A DNA stretch of 64,000 nucleotides from contig NC_049984.1 of assembly GCF_000003815.2 (NCBI RefSeq), forward strand, positions 9,802,878 to 9,866,877, in the 5' to 3' direction. Origin of the DNA: Branchiostoma floridae (taxonomy: Eukaryota; Chordata; Leptocardii; Amphioxiformes; Branchiostomatidae). This document shows, piece by piece, positions 23,401-34,982 of this stretch; within the stretch, counting starts at the first letter, position 1, and every line of letters starts with the position of its first letter. Made by a program: the position numbers and the translations under genes. The notes below the pieces were generated by a model. The model did not search any database and was not told the DNA's origin. It saw only the letters and a program-made list of their open reading frames with translations.

Positions 23401-25014
23401 CTACATACTTCATTTTATCGATTGTATGTCTGCCTTGTGTTGTCGTTAATGCAAGCAGTACGCTTGAACAAGACACCACTGATGACTTTGATCGATGCTT
23501 TACATGCCGTTGTGTTGAGATCTACATTGTCACAAAAGGTTATATAGTTTACGTGCATCATGTGTCATGTGTCATAAGGAATTGTCACGTAAAGCCCCGG
23601 TCACAAAGCGCGTACGATTCCTTCCGATGGACTATTTCGCATATCGTACGATGAGCGCAGTACATCGCAAGAAAATCGTAAGCATCGCAAGCCATCGCAA
23701 CGCATCGGATGGTGTTCAAAATTTTTCCAGCGTCGCAAGATTTTTCACTTGTGTCTCTTCTGTATAGCCGTCTGACCGCTTTTGTGCTTCTTTAACCAAC
23801 AAAATGTGGACATAGCTGTTAAATACCTTCCTATAATATCTCTAACTGTAAAAATAAATTTAAAAAGACCATGACAACAAGAGTATTAGAAGCAAAAGTT
23901 CAAATCAAGCGTGAGTACTGGTATGGTTATCTCGGCCTGCTTGCCGGCTCTTCGTGTCAGGCTCTTTCGAAGATCGTATCATGATATGCTATCAACAAAA
24001 ATATGCCATCATACAAAATCATATGATAAGCATTATATCATATATATTTCCGACTCATAGAGCCTGCCTTTATGTTCGAGTTGTCCCCATGGTTATTACG
24101 ATTATGGTAAACTGACCCAAGACCGACGAGAGCTGAGATTTGATCTAATTATAAACTCACGTGCATGAAGCGATCAAACAATTGTCTGCATCACCTGTGC
24201 GGGGCGCGCTGTTCTCTTGTTGCGACTGTGGCAGTTGCGACTGATATATTTCCCCTTTTCGTCAATATCGACAATATCAGGGAAAACTGAAACCATCACA
24301 ACATGCTAAAAAATCATAAATCTATAACTTCATCAGTAGACAAAAATTGCCGTAATGAACTCTGCTATGGGGGCAAATAAAATCTTACGACGATAGCGAA
24401 ATTTTGAACATGTTCAAAATCCATTTCAGCTCTATTTTTCGCCATACGACGCTCCCCGATTTACTATGATTCACTGCGATTGACACAGGCACGCTCTTAT
24501 GACCTCATCGTACGATGCACTACGCGCTTTGTGACCACGGCTTTATATACTTAAACCATTGCTTCCGATTTTCTTCCGACTTACGTCGCACTGCGCTTAT
24601 CCTGCGCATCGGAAGGAATCGCAAGGAATCGTACGCGCTTTGTGACCGGGGCTTTAAGATGTAACGTTATATATATATATTTGACGGTGTTTGTATACAC
24701 GTCTGTGTATCAGTGAAAGTTTATGCAAAGCTATTGGTGAAAGAGCAATGCTTTTTCCTATATTGACAAGAGGGTCTGGAAGGCATTTTGGAAACTACTT
24801 TTTTTATTTTAGAAACTTGTTTTGCTATCTGTCACTTCAGGTGGACGTATATGGTTACGGAGCGGATATACATGGAAAATGGAACCACTACTGGACCACG
24901 ACTTACATGGGACAGTCCATCGGGATCCACAACACCACATATGAACATCTTCTCCTTCAGAAATTACAATCGGAGGGGATCGTTCAAATCCATCTAGGCA
25001 ATGCAAATCATTAA
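20490..25014 (+). CDS. Beta-galactoside alpha-2,3-sialyltransferase, ST3Gal1/2-like, gene C
   Basis: Third tandem paralogue; 369 aa from exons 20490-20867, 21741-21952, 22227-22406, 22616-22661, 23050-23169 and 24841-25014. The ATG at 20490 is preferred over 20448 because [19 protein letters not shown] aligns with the starts of A and B. Exon 2 carries six extra residues at its 5' end ([15 protein letters not shown]). Motif L reads DLILRLNGAP where A and B have DLIFRMN. Motif S ([25 protein letters not shown]), motif III HYW and motif VS (HNTTYE) are intact. It is probably active. Exon 5 reads [10 protein letters not shown] where A has [10 protein letters not shown]. Intron 5 holds a 1.07-kb DNA transposon and intron 1 a 39-bp minisatellite. 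Confidence 0.92.
21481..21660. repeat. 39-bp minisatellite, about 4.5 copies
   Basis: Units begin at 21481, 21520, 21559, 21598 and 21637 with core actgtatatagtg, then atgatgaatgtcagag, then cgagaagcg. The fifth unit is decayed. It lies in intron 1 of gene C. The repeat is open in one frame only because 39 is a multiple of three. Confidence 0.85.
23590..24656. mobile_element. Non-autonomous DNA transposon with long terminal inverted repeats
   Basis: The left end (aagccccggtcacaaagcgc, continuing gtacgattcctt) is matched inverted at the right end (ending gcgctttgtgaccggggctt). A TA dinucleotide flanks each side, as for TA-targeting transposons. Internal sub-repeats of tcgcaag/atcgtacg are present. 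A second, inner 3'-type end occurs near 24500-24546, suggesting nesting or a duplicated end. No transposase frame is present. It lies in intron 5 of gene C. Confidence 0.75.
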
Positions 25015-25598
25015 TTTTCAATAGACAGATATCGCTGTGCGCCCACTATAATCACGCTGATACCTTTTTTGTAAAACTTTATGACAAGAAACTTGTCTTC
25101 ACCTATCTCTGTGGCTACTGTAAGAGAATCAGGCACTAAGTGTTGTCAGAATTGCCCAGGACAGGAGACTCTTGAGTTGCCTATCTGTGTGTAGCCAAGC
25201 CGAGAGAGATTTGTGCGTAACAGTCTTACTGTACGTGTAACTGCAATCAGACTGTGCTTTCAAAAATAGACAAATAACTATTGCTATGGCGCCAATATAC
25301 AATGTATCCATGAGTAGCTTTGTAAGGTTGGTATCCACTATTCAATGGTTGTCAAAGACTTTATAAGCATGCGTTACAACGACATATGAGTGGTTGCGAT
25401 GAGCTTTATAGATGATCCGTTTATGTCTTGTATAGTAGAACTTTGCTAGGTTATAGTTTAACTTTGATTTGATAGATTTTTTTTACGGACATGTATACTC
25501 ATATGTTGTCCCTGTACACAGCATTTTTGCAGAGCTCCTGAAATAATCCAGAAGGATTAGACATCGTGAGTGTAATCTTGCCACATATAACTATTATC

Positions 25599-25604
25599 AA
25601 TAAA
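25599..25604 (+). terminator. Candidate polyadenylation signal AATAAA of gene C
   Basis: A hexamer in tatcaataaatgg about 590 bases past the gene C stop, the first canonical one noticed. Confidence 0.45.
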
Positions 25605-26288
25605 TGGTTTTAGCTTATCAACTAAGCAAATGATATAACTACAGAATGATGTGTCTGTGTGTTCATAAGATGAATCATTGAAAGGCATCTTAAAATAATC
25701 AAAATGTTGGAGTGTACCAATGTTCGATTGCCGTAAAATATGAATGATTTTAATCTCGCACTAGAAACTGTATCAAATTTTGTATTCATACTGTTCATAG
25801 CCTTTCAAGTAGCCTGTTCTGTATTACAAATTCTACAAAGCAGTAAAAATCAACATGTGATAATTAGGCTTTATTGATGTACACATAAACTGTAGTGTTG
25901 ACTTATAGAGTACATTAGAATCATAATGGACGCTCGTATGATGATGTCTCAAATGGTACATCTGTAGTTACTACCAAAAAGTAGCTAGCAATGATGCTCT
26001 TCTTCCTCACTGCATTTGATGTGACGTTACAAGCCACTCTACTGCTTTATTGAATATAATCATGATTGAAATGCTGATATATTAAAGGTGATTCCTCTTG
26101 ATTTATGCACATGTCTGTTGATTCTAAGTAATTAACTTATATGGACTGTCTGTTGTTACAAGACCCTAAGAGGACGGAATAAAATTCTAGCCTCCTTCAC
26201 CTGCCTGTCTGGGGGCATTGGCGTAAGTTGTCAGGGGGAGGTCGATTCGCGATTTTTAACTGAGAACACGCCGGGAAGGAAACTAGAA

Positions 26289-26590
26289 CGCTAAAGAAAA
26301 AAGGCCGGGAAATGAATATATGCCAGGAAGCTTGTTCTCGCCCCCTGAGAGCCTGTGAGATTTCGGCTGTATCAAAGCCCCATTAAAACACATATAGCCA
26401 TTTGGTAGATCTATGGATGTGCGAACTTCCTACTACGAACTTCCCGTCATTAACGCTACCAGCGATGGCAGCCTGCAGCCCGGCTCACGCCCCGTCGCGC
26501 GATGACTTGCATCTTTCTTTGTAACGGTCGTCTGGGGGCGAGTACAAGCTTCCCGGCATATATTCCTTTCCCGGCATTTTTCCTTTCGCG
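26289..26590. mobile_element. Foldback element with ~60-bp inverted arms
   Basis: The left arm at 26289-26348 (ggccgggaaatgaatatatg, gaagcttgttctcgcccc) pairs with the right arm at 26529-26590 (ggggcgagtacaagcttccc, atatattcctttcccgg). The 180-bp middle has no frame. It could be a MITE or a remnant of a larger palindromic element. Confidence 0.6.
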
Positions 26591-26753
26591 ACATATTTAT
26601 TTCAATTAAACTTTAAATTAACGTTAGATTTTGAAGAAATATTAGCCAATGATGAATGACGAAGCAATTTACTTTAAAACTGGAGTATCAAGTGATATCA
26701 GCCGTATTATTTTGATAGAAAAACGTGGAAATACTGAGATTTACTTGTATCCG

Positions 26754-26796
26754 AATGTTGGTGAATACATACAACTTGTACGTATTCACCAACATT
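26754..26796. repeat. Perfect 15-bp hairpin
   Basis: Arms aatgttggtgaatac (26754-26768) and gtattcaccaacatt (26782-26796) are exact reverse complements around a 13-base loop. The flanks extend the symmetry weakly (gagat words). It may be the tip of a decayed inverted-repeat element. Confidence 0.7.
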
Positions 26797-29700
26797 TACA
26801 ACTCAATATCTCAATACACTAGAGTGTAATATTAGCTTTTTCCAGCTAATACGAGAACAGGTTTGCGCGTGAGTAATTTATGTGCGGGAATTAACATAAA
26901 AATCAAAATCGACATTCAAAAACACTTCTGAAGACCTGCCAAAGAAATGACTCTTGCATTATCATCCCAATTGAAGATTGAATCTTTAAAAAGTAGTAAC
27001 CTCCGTGCGAGAAATGACTCTTCTTGTGGCAACTTCAATTCGGTGGACCAGTTCAATATTAAACCCTTCTACTCAAAAATTGACTTTTGCATTTTTTTGA
27101 GCCTTAGTCCAAAATTTATTTATTTTTTCATATGAATTACCCGCACTATGCGAGAATAGACTCTTTCATTGGCATTCGCATGTTAAATGAAGCTATAGAG
27201 CAAGACTTGACTTTAATCTCAGGACAAACTTATTGTGGAAACAAAAATTGATATAAAATGGAATTGCTCAGAATGGTCCATTTCAACTGTGAACATTTGT
27301 TGTAGGTGAACTTAGTACACATTGGGAATTCCTATATCTCTTAGTTTTGCATTTTATAGATTTAGCTTCTGAGAGTATCTTGTATTTCTGCCACGGAATT
27401 ACAATACTATGGATGGAAGGAGTTACGGGTTGAGTTTGTGTACCGCTCTTTTATACTGGAGGCGGGGCTTGGCGAGGCTGGCGTCTGGACTAGCCTAGGG
27501 TCACTTGCTCTCACCACGTGATCCCGGACCGTCCGGACGTGATCGTAACACTTGCTACACTCTCTTGGGTCTTTAGCTATCACATTGACTGCTCAGTCAA
27601 ATAAATGGTTTAGGGGCACCACAGGTCACCCGAAGCCTGCAGCTGGATCAATGGACAGGGGCCAAACTTCCGAATTATCTTCAACTTCCCAAAGGAGTTG
27701 TTGGGTAAATTTTCCCACAATCACAAATTGGAGGGGGTCGTTTCAAAGAACGGCGGAAATTTATACAAATGCAAAATGACTGTGATTGAAGGAAATATTG
27801 GAATTTACACAAATGCAAATATGACGTCTGTGATTGACGTTAGACACATGCATTCATGACAATTGTCATTCCAAGAAACCTGCGAATTTAAACACATGTA
27901 AGTACATTTGTATAACAATTATGAATAAAAAAAGGTGGACATTTAGGCACATACAGTTATATATAACTACAGAAGTAGATATTCTATCATGATGTTAAAT
28001 GGTATACAGTATAACATGGTAGGTAATAACGTATATGGAATAGCATACATTTAATCTAATTGTACTTATCTAATTTGTCAATAGAAAGAGAAATAGAGGT
28101 ATATTTATATGATATTGTACATACCAACGTGACTGATTCTATCTACAGGGCTGTCTCTTGATGTTCTCGCAGAATACAGAAATTGGCCACGGGATTTTAA
28201 AAACTTATTATTTGCTGTGTTACGTAATAAAATGAAAAACGACAGGTCAAAGTACCCAAACGTTTGGAAAAAATATATATCTGTGAGATCCAATCAGTTA
28301 GTTGACAGCTTTGAATGTACTCACACCTGTAGACTGACCTCTGTAACCTATGCTCTGAAACAAATACGACACTTTCAAAGGCTAGATTAAAGCCAATTTC
28401 TACATATTGTATCTGTGCAACTTTAATCAACATAATACGGTAGAAGTGACCCCCGTAATTCCAACCATGGGTTGCGGATACTACAGTAGTTTAAGTTTAA
28501 GTGCTAATCTGGCCGTGTTGGTATTTATGTTCCCATGGCACTATGGCCAGGAAGCGTAAACACACCTTTGAGGGAATACAAGTCCCAAAGCTCAGAGCTT
28601 TCCCACGGATACATTACAGGTCGGTCGCAGCCAAGCCTGATCTCATTGAACAGCTGTGTCTTTTCATAGGCTACACCTGCCTTGGGGTGCTTGATTGACG
28701 GGACATGTGCGTGACCGGTGCATGAACCCCAGAGTTGACCCCGGGGTCGTCACGCTGAGGACTGCGTTCAGGCGAAGTAATCTTGCAATAACATCTTAGG
28801 CACGTAATGTGTCATTCAACCGGTCACTGTAGTTTTCCGCCTTGACAAATAAAATTTTGCATAGTCATTAATATTAATTGTATTTACATCGTTTTTACCG
28901 AATCACGGTCGAGAAATTTGCATATACTAGCCAAATTTCTGTGTGTAGGCGGGACTCAAACAGTTACAGAATAACACAGACCAACTCCTCGGTTCCAGGG
29001 GGCGACCTGCCCGAAGAAAACTCTACAACAGACCTGGGAACCCCCTGAGTTAGAGTCTCCGCGCGATGAAATTTATAGAGATCAGGGTAGCATCCAGGCT
29101 ACCAGTCTCTGGGAGTTCTTCCACATTTATTTTGGGAATTGTACCGCTGAGGAGTCCGCTGTAGCTCCTAGACTTTTTCATAGAGTCTAGAGACGTGTTG
29201 CCGCCCGTCGGATCACCACAATATGTTTTGTGCCGGAAGTAAACAGGCAAGGACAGTACTTCTAAAAATTTGGGCAGAAAACGAGGTAGGTGTTGTTTTT
29301 TTTAATGTGACTGTGTTCGACTAACGCCGGCGGCATATGTCCATAAAAGGACCCAGTCGGACAGTTTGGGGGGAACGAAAAGTACGTTACAAATGATAAC
29401 AAGAACAAAAAACGAGCAAACTCCAATTCCCTTGTAAAAAAAACTTAAGGTATGTATGGATATGATCAACGTTAATAGGTACGTTTTCATTATGGTGGCT
29501 ATCATGCCGATGCAACATTCGTAATTTCTCTTCTTTTGGGCTGTTTAATTTTTTTTAAATTTGTGGGTTCGACATCTCTCACGCACCCCGGCCATCAAGC
29601 ACTAATCTGAAGGGGCTATTGTTTGTTGTCCGTAATCTGGGACGTTGTCCGTATCTGGGACGCAATGTAACCATATCCACATTCCAGATGTTTCACGTCG

Positions 29701-29831
29701 AGTTTGCGTGGGGTTGTGCAATATACAGATCAGATTGTGTTAGAACTATGGTGTTTTTCTATGTTTCGAGAATATGTTCACGCTTTCAAGTTTGGTGCAA
29801 TTCCTTTTTTTTGTACATTTCAACTCAGCAG
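26797..29831. other. Gene-poor stretch
   Basis: No frame here shows codon structure or a recognisable protein, and the short open frames have no supporting splice context. A gggtagcatccaggctacc block near 29086 resembles words near 21690, suggesting another dispersed repeat. Confidence 0.3.
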
Positions 29832-30034
29832 ACACGAGGTTGGGGCTGCAGGTGGGTTAAAACCAGGTGCAGGATGATGGGACGACGAGGAGCGGAGATC
29901 AGATTAAGCTACCGGTGGTCGACAAGGCAAGTCCGAGGAACCGGTCGCCGACGTAGCCAGGAAGCCATAGTTCCAACAGCCTCTACACAATTCCCCATCT
30001 CCAGAGCTGACGCCACCCCAAGGAAAGCATGAAG
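29832..30034 (+). pseudogene. Decayed copy 1 of a coiled-coil-encoding exon
   Basis: It begins after an acceptor-like ctcagcag and ends at a donor-like atgaag|gtgggtttcaccc. The nucleotide sequence aligns with 33966-34136 and, inverted, with 34317-34499. The original reading is broken by indels here. The parent protein is not recognised. Confidence 0.4.
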
Positions 30035-30317
30035 GTGGGTTTCACCCGTATCATTGTTAGCTTAATGCAAATTTTAAGACCTGCTTCCAATACCATATTC
30101 TGCACGCCCCACGTGGTGAACAAACCTTGAGGCAGACGCTTCGGTAAATTTTAAAGTTTTTCTCGTTGTATTTTAGGTACCGCTTTTATTGCCACATTTT
30201 GTCCGCTCCACATGGTGAACGTCATAATTCCATTCGTCGAAAATCCCTATAAAGGCAGGTCTGACATTCTTTGCCAACTTTTTAAAAACAATAAAACACA
30301 ATGGGGTCACAGGGCAT

Positions 30318-30341
30318 ATATATATATATATATATATAACT
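30318..30341. repeat. (TA)n microsatellite
   Basis: An uninterrupted run of TA dinucleotides. Confidence 0.9.
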
Positions 30342-31430
30342 TTGTTGGTAGCGTCACTGTTTACCCGTAATTTTGCTATTCAAAACAACGATTTACTTTC
30401 TCAAATTACGTCTTTTTCAAACATCAGACACACTTGCACGAGTTAGCATCGGCAGTCACATTCCATCTGTGCACTATCGGTAGCTGCGATCAAAATATTG
30501 TTGGGCCTAGGGTTCTAGACAAATATACTCAGAATTGCATGGAATAAATACTTGTTCAAATGACGTCAAACGTGGTGAAAATTACACGCGGCAAGGAAAG
30601 TGTTCATTTTCTGACCATTGAAGGTACCTGGTGTGCTTGTATGACAACCGTCGAAAAGGAAAGGCCTATACTAGTTTTATACAGCTAGTAATTTCTAAGT
30701 ATGTAAGATTCATTCATTAACGGATCATCAGGGTTTTAACCAGTAGATAAAAAGGTAGCAGATGCAAGTTAAAAGACTGGCTCGTTAAAAATAATAATGT
30801 ACACAAAAATGTTTAAACGTTTCCAGTACACCAAGAGTTCTGATCGAACATGTCCGTGACTCATCGTGATTCACCGTTAACGCGTTAATTTGACGTTCTG
30901 GTCAGGTCTAATTATCGCAAGTGTTCTGATACGTGTATGTAAAGGGTTAGTGTGTGACCACAATCGTTTCCCTCTCATAGCAAAGAAAATGGAATGTAAA
31001 TAATATAACGAACTGTCCCTTAAAATGTTTGAGTTGTCAGAAGAGCGCAGTTGGTAGTTTCAATTACAGAGAATCACGTCGCAGCTTACTACGGGTCACT
31101 AAGTCGTCACCCACCTGTCAGTTAGCCACACAGCTGCATCGGGATTATGTTTCTCACAGGGAAGGTTAATAACAGTGACATTAAGGGCGTGTGAACAGCT
31201 CAGGTCAGCTAGTGTAGTTTATAAACAATCAACTTGCATGCCACACTGTACAGTAGAGTTACGTGTAATTTGTTAGCATTTACAGTTACGCTGCCCTGTC
31301 ATATCACATGTCAACGCACTAGAATACCCTCAAAAACGTATTACTATAACGCCTGTGCACATGTGTATTTCTTCACTCATGTTATTACCTGCATGTATGC
31401 AGGTATGGTTTTGATGCTGGTGGGAACTTT

Positions 31431-32035
31431 TCGGTAGCCGGGGATGTAGGGCGCTGTATCTCGTGAACGGATGGTGCGAGCACGACGATTTTTGGTACGT
31501 GGGTTGGGGGTGGTAGCCTAACACTCAGGTTTGATTTTGGGCCTCCTGGCGTTTGAACTTGACATTGAAGGTGGCATTTTTGGTGTTTTTGGGGCACTTT
31601 TGGCGCTGTGTGTCCGGAACGATACGCGCGATTGCGACGATTTTTGGTGCATGGGTGGGGGGTTGTTGCCTGTTGCCTAGGATTGACTTTGGGCCTTGTC
31701 GCGTTTGAACTTGACCCGGCAGGTCGAATTTTGTGTCCGAGAGGGGTGTTTCCGGAGTTATATCTTCTGAACGGCTGGTGCTGGCGCGATGATATTTGGC
31801 ACATGTGTCGGCGGTGGCTGAATAATGCTCAATTTTGATTTTGGCGCCCTTGGTGCTTGAACTTGACATTTTAGGTTACCTTTTGTGCGGGCACGGGGCG
31901 TGCGCTGTATCTCCGGAACGCAAGGTACCATTGTGTTGCTATTTGGTACGTGAGTTGTTTGTGGTGTCCTGGTGGTCAGGTTTGATTTTGGGCCTCCTAG
32001 TGCTTGAACTTGATACTGTATAGGTTGATCCTGTT
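31431..32035. repeat. Four-copy tandem array, ~150-bp unit
   Basis: Each unit contains a gcgctgtatctc-ggaacg-like block, a gatttttggtacgtggg-like block, then ttgattttgggcctcct and gcttgaacttgac. Copies are diverged. The gaacgg...tttggtatgtgggt layout recalls the arrays at 44300-44980 and 56990-58600. It has no coding function. Confidence 0.65.
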
Positions 32036-32305
32036 TTTGTGTGGTTGGGGCATCCTCCCAATATCTGCTTGGTTTTAAAAACAGATTATGGTTGGGTGTA
32101 GAACCATCATCTGGCCTGGGCCACCTTCAATGTATCAGGTTACTTAGTGGCACTGACAGTTTGCCAGATGACGGGAGTGTACAAGATTATATATCTGTTG
32201 GTCAGGTATAATTGGAGTTTGCTTATTACTCTTTGTGGTGTTTCTAGAGTTGTATAGTACTGAGTTTTAAGTTTCGGTACAAGTTCCTTTACCCTGTTGG
32301 CAATC

Positions 32306-32389
32306 ATGGTTGAACTTGAACTTAAACAGAAGAAGATGCAATTTTCTAATGTGGAGGAGAACTGTATAGAGTGTGGGCATAAGAGAAAG
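32306..32389 (+). CDS. Possible first coding exon of an unidentified gene
   Basis: An ATG at 32306 opens 28 codons (MVELELKQKKMQFSNVEENC, then IECGHKRK) ending precisely at a good donor, aaag|gtatgtg. It has a charged composition and a CxxC. No following exon was found with confidence before the gap, so this may be chance. Confidence 0.25.
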
Positions 32390-33965
32390 GTATGTGTATG
32401 ATTTGTCCTGTGTTTCTTTTTGTTTCTTTGGTAATGCCATTTCCATACTGTATACAGGTAATTTGTTGTTTTGGGCTAGTCATATTCGCTTGGTTTTTGG
32501 GCCTGCTTAATCTATGGTACAGGCAGGGTTAAGTGGTGGAGGCTTAGCTTTGTTCTGTTTTAAATTCAGTATCGTTGGTTGCATTTTGTCGCGGCAAATA
32601 TATGATGAAATTCCCCTTCTAAGCAACTGCTCATTGGTTTGCGGGGATGTTTGCTGGGTGTTTGCTCTGACTACAACAGCTTCTGAACTTTTCAAAGCTT
32701 CCATTGCCAGTATACGTAGTCTGTGTAACACAAACTCCGCTGTCCAGGGCTGTAACTGGCCCCTCCCCGCGGGCCGGCGGATGTTTGGCGGGCTGCTATA
32801 AGCGAGATTTAATCAGGCTACATTGCCAGCAGCTTGCCATCTATAAATGGGATTGACAAGGACATTTTTCATAGTAAATTATGCTGTTAAATTTGGCTTA
32901 GATACTACAGGAGATTTAGGTTTGGGTTGGATGGATTGAATGAAAATATCATACCACCCTGGGGACTAACTGTTGCTGCTGCATGGGGGCTACCACTATT
33001 CATATTGTCTAATGTCTATGGAACTACAGATAAAAGTATCATTGGTCAAATTATGCAAGTAACATTCCGATGTCAAGTGAATAACACCCCAGAAATAAAT
33101 CTTTAATGAATATCATTGGAAGAACACAAACCAAGGAGACTTAGCAGCTGCATTAGGTCAGTACATTGAAATAGGAAGATATTAGTATATCATGTGACAG
33201 AGTAACTACATGTGCATGGGCCATCTGAGACAAAAAAAGGTAGCGTCTCAACAACTTCAAAGTACTGTGGTTGGTTACATACTTAAGAAATCCAAAATAA
33301 GTAATGTTCATCCATGTCCAAACTTACAAATTCAGAAAATGGAATTTCAGAGTCAGACTTTTGCATGGTGCACAACCAACACGGTAAAAAGCTCATTTTT
33401 CCAACCACGTACCACAGACAAAAAGGCAAAAATACCCAATAGGTCTACAGAAACCCAATACATTTCATGCAGGCCTGAGGTCTACGAACTCTTGTTATGC
33501 GTAGTTTTGTCTGCTAGCCAAATTTTCTCACCACAATGCAGGAAATAGCGTTTCAAGGGGTCAATAGTTCAAACTGTTCCCGGGGAGAATACCCTCAGTC
33601 CCACTTGTCACGCCTTCCATGATGCACATGCTGAAAATTCGGCCAATAATATTTCGCCCAAACCTTAAAAGTAAGAAATTCACTGCCGCCGCCTCTGAAA
33701 AATGTTCGTCGTCACTTCCAAACAACATAAAATTAATACTTTGATGCAGAACTAGCTAACTTAAGATAGTTGAATCCAACTCTAAGTGTTGAAGTAAGCC
33801 TCACGAGGTAACGTAATTCGTAATACATTAGTATCATTCGCGTGCAATACCCTGTACAAGGAAACTAATATAGTATGTTACACAAAATCGCACAATCACG
33901 TGAATGGAATGTTTGGAGAATATGTCTTGTGTGATTCTTTTATTTTTTTCTTGTCAAATTGGCAG

Positions 33966-34136
33966 ACGTGAGGTCAGGGCTATAGGATGGGTTGAAACCA
34001 GGAGTAGGATGATCATGAAAAAAGGGACGACTAAGAGCGGAGATGAGATGAAGCGACAGGTGGTTGACAAGTCACGCCTGGCCGAGGAACTGGTCATTCA
34101 AACAGGAATATTCTTGAGAGACATTTCAATGTTTTA
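33966..34136 (+). pseudogene. Decayed copy 2 of the coiled-coil-encoding exon
   Basis: After the acceptor ttgtcaaattggcag the frame reads ACG-containing EVRAIGWVETRSRMIMKK, then DEMKRQVVDKSRLAEEL, a heptad-like charged helix. It then diverges to a stop. It is nearly identical to the inverted copy next to the gap. The function of the parent is unknown. Confidence 0.4.
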
Positions 34137-34316
34137 AAAGCCTAACGAAGCACTTTTGTATGGAACAGTTAGGTTTCCGTACAAATCAAGAATAAATTTT
34201 GCTTCTCCAACGTTCTTTGCGGATAAGCCTCAACACGATATTTTCGCGAACAGAACATCTGGGTAAACAATCAACAGTAGTTCAAAATCGGTAATAATGA
34301 TCTGGGTGAAACCCAC

Positions 34317-34499
34317 CTTCATATTTTCGCTGGCACGATGTTGGTCCTGGAGTTGTTCTGTGGCTTCCTTCTGGTTAGCTATTAGGTCGGCGGTTTGTTC
34401 AAAGCGGCCAGATCCTCGGCCAGGCGTGACTTGTCAACCACCTGTCGCTTCATCTCATCTCTGTACTTCGTCGTCCCTTTTTTTCATGATCATCCTGCT
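34317..34499 (-). pseudogene. Coiled-coil-encoding exon copy 3, minus strand, abutting the gap
   Basis: On the minus strand it encodes DEMKRQVVDKSRLAEDLAAL and, one base out of frame, DLIANQKEATEQLQDQHRAS, ending at donor aatatgaag|gtgggttt. A run of seven A where copy 2 has six, plus a second shift, break the frame. A long helical segment is implied for the parent. Sequence continues into the gap. Confidence 0.45.
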
Positions 34500-34809
34500 N
34501 NNNNNNNNNNNNNNNNNNNNNNNNNNNNNNNNNNNNNNNNNNNNNNNNNNNNNNNNNNNNNNNNNNNNNNNNNNNNNNNNNNNNNNNNNNNNNNNNNNNN
34601 NNNNNNNNNNNNNNNNNNNNNNNNNNNNNNNNNNNNNNNNNNNNNNNNNNNNNNNNNNNNNNNNNNNNNNNNNNNNNNNNNNNNNNNNNNNNNNNNNNNN
34701 NNNNNNNNNNNNNNNNNNNNNNNNNNNNNNNNNNNNNNNNNNNNNNNNNNNNNNNNNNNNNNNNNNNNNNNNNNNNNNNNNNNNNNNNNNNNNNNNNNNN
34801 NNNNNNNNN
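34500..34809. other. Assembly gap (310 N)
   Basis: Unsequenced bases. Translations through them are meaningless. The left flank is an inverted copy of sequence 400 bp upstream, which may explain the assembly break. Confidence 0.99.
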
Positions 34810-34980
34810 TGATGATCACAGCCAAGCAGTCATTTCGCTGCCAGACAGAGAGGAAAAAAGCCACGCCATGGGTCTTGAGCTGGTCTCTGATGATCAATAA
34901 CACCTGCTGCCACGAAGTCAACACACTCCCTTTCACTTCGGTAAGTAACTCAGCTTCCACTTCTGCGTAGCGAAGAGGAT
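34810..34980 (-). CDS. Partial exon of an unidentified helical protein gene
   Basis: The minus-strand frame is open from acceptor ttttctaag| at 34980 into the gap (57 codons). It reads PLRYAEVEAELLTEVKG, then SWQQVLLIIRDQLKTHGVAF and FLSVWQRNDCLAVII. The composition is protein-like and the exon lies on the same strand as the coiled-coil copy across the gap, so the two may belong to one gene. The family is not recognised. Confidence 0.4.
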
Positions 34981-34982
34981 CT

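Noticed and set aside
31385-31869. Minus-strand frames of 114-139 codons
   Set aside because: They lie wholly in the ~150-bp tandem array and lack any protein-like pattern.
34297-34970. Open frames of 156-191 codons through the N run
   Set aside because: The length comes from unknown bases; only the flanking real sequence is interpretable.
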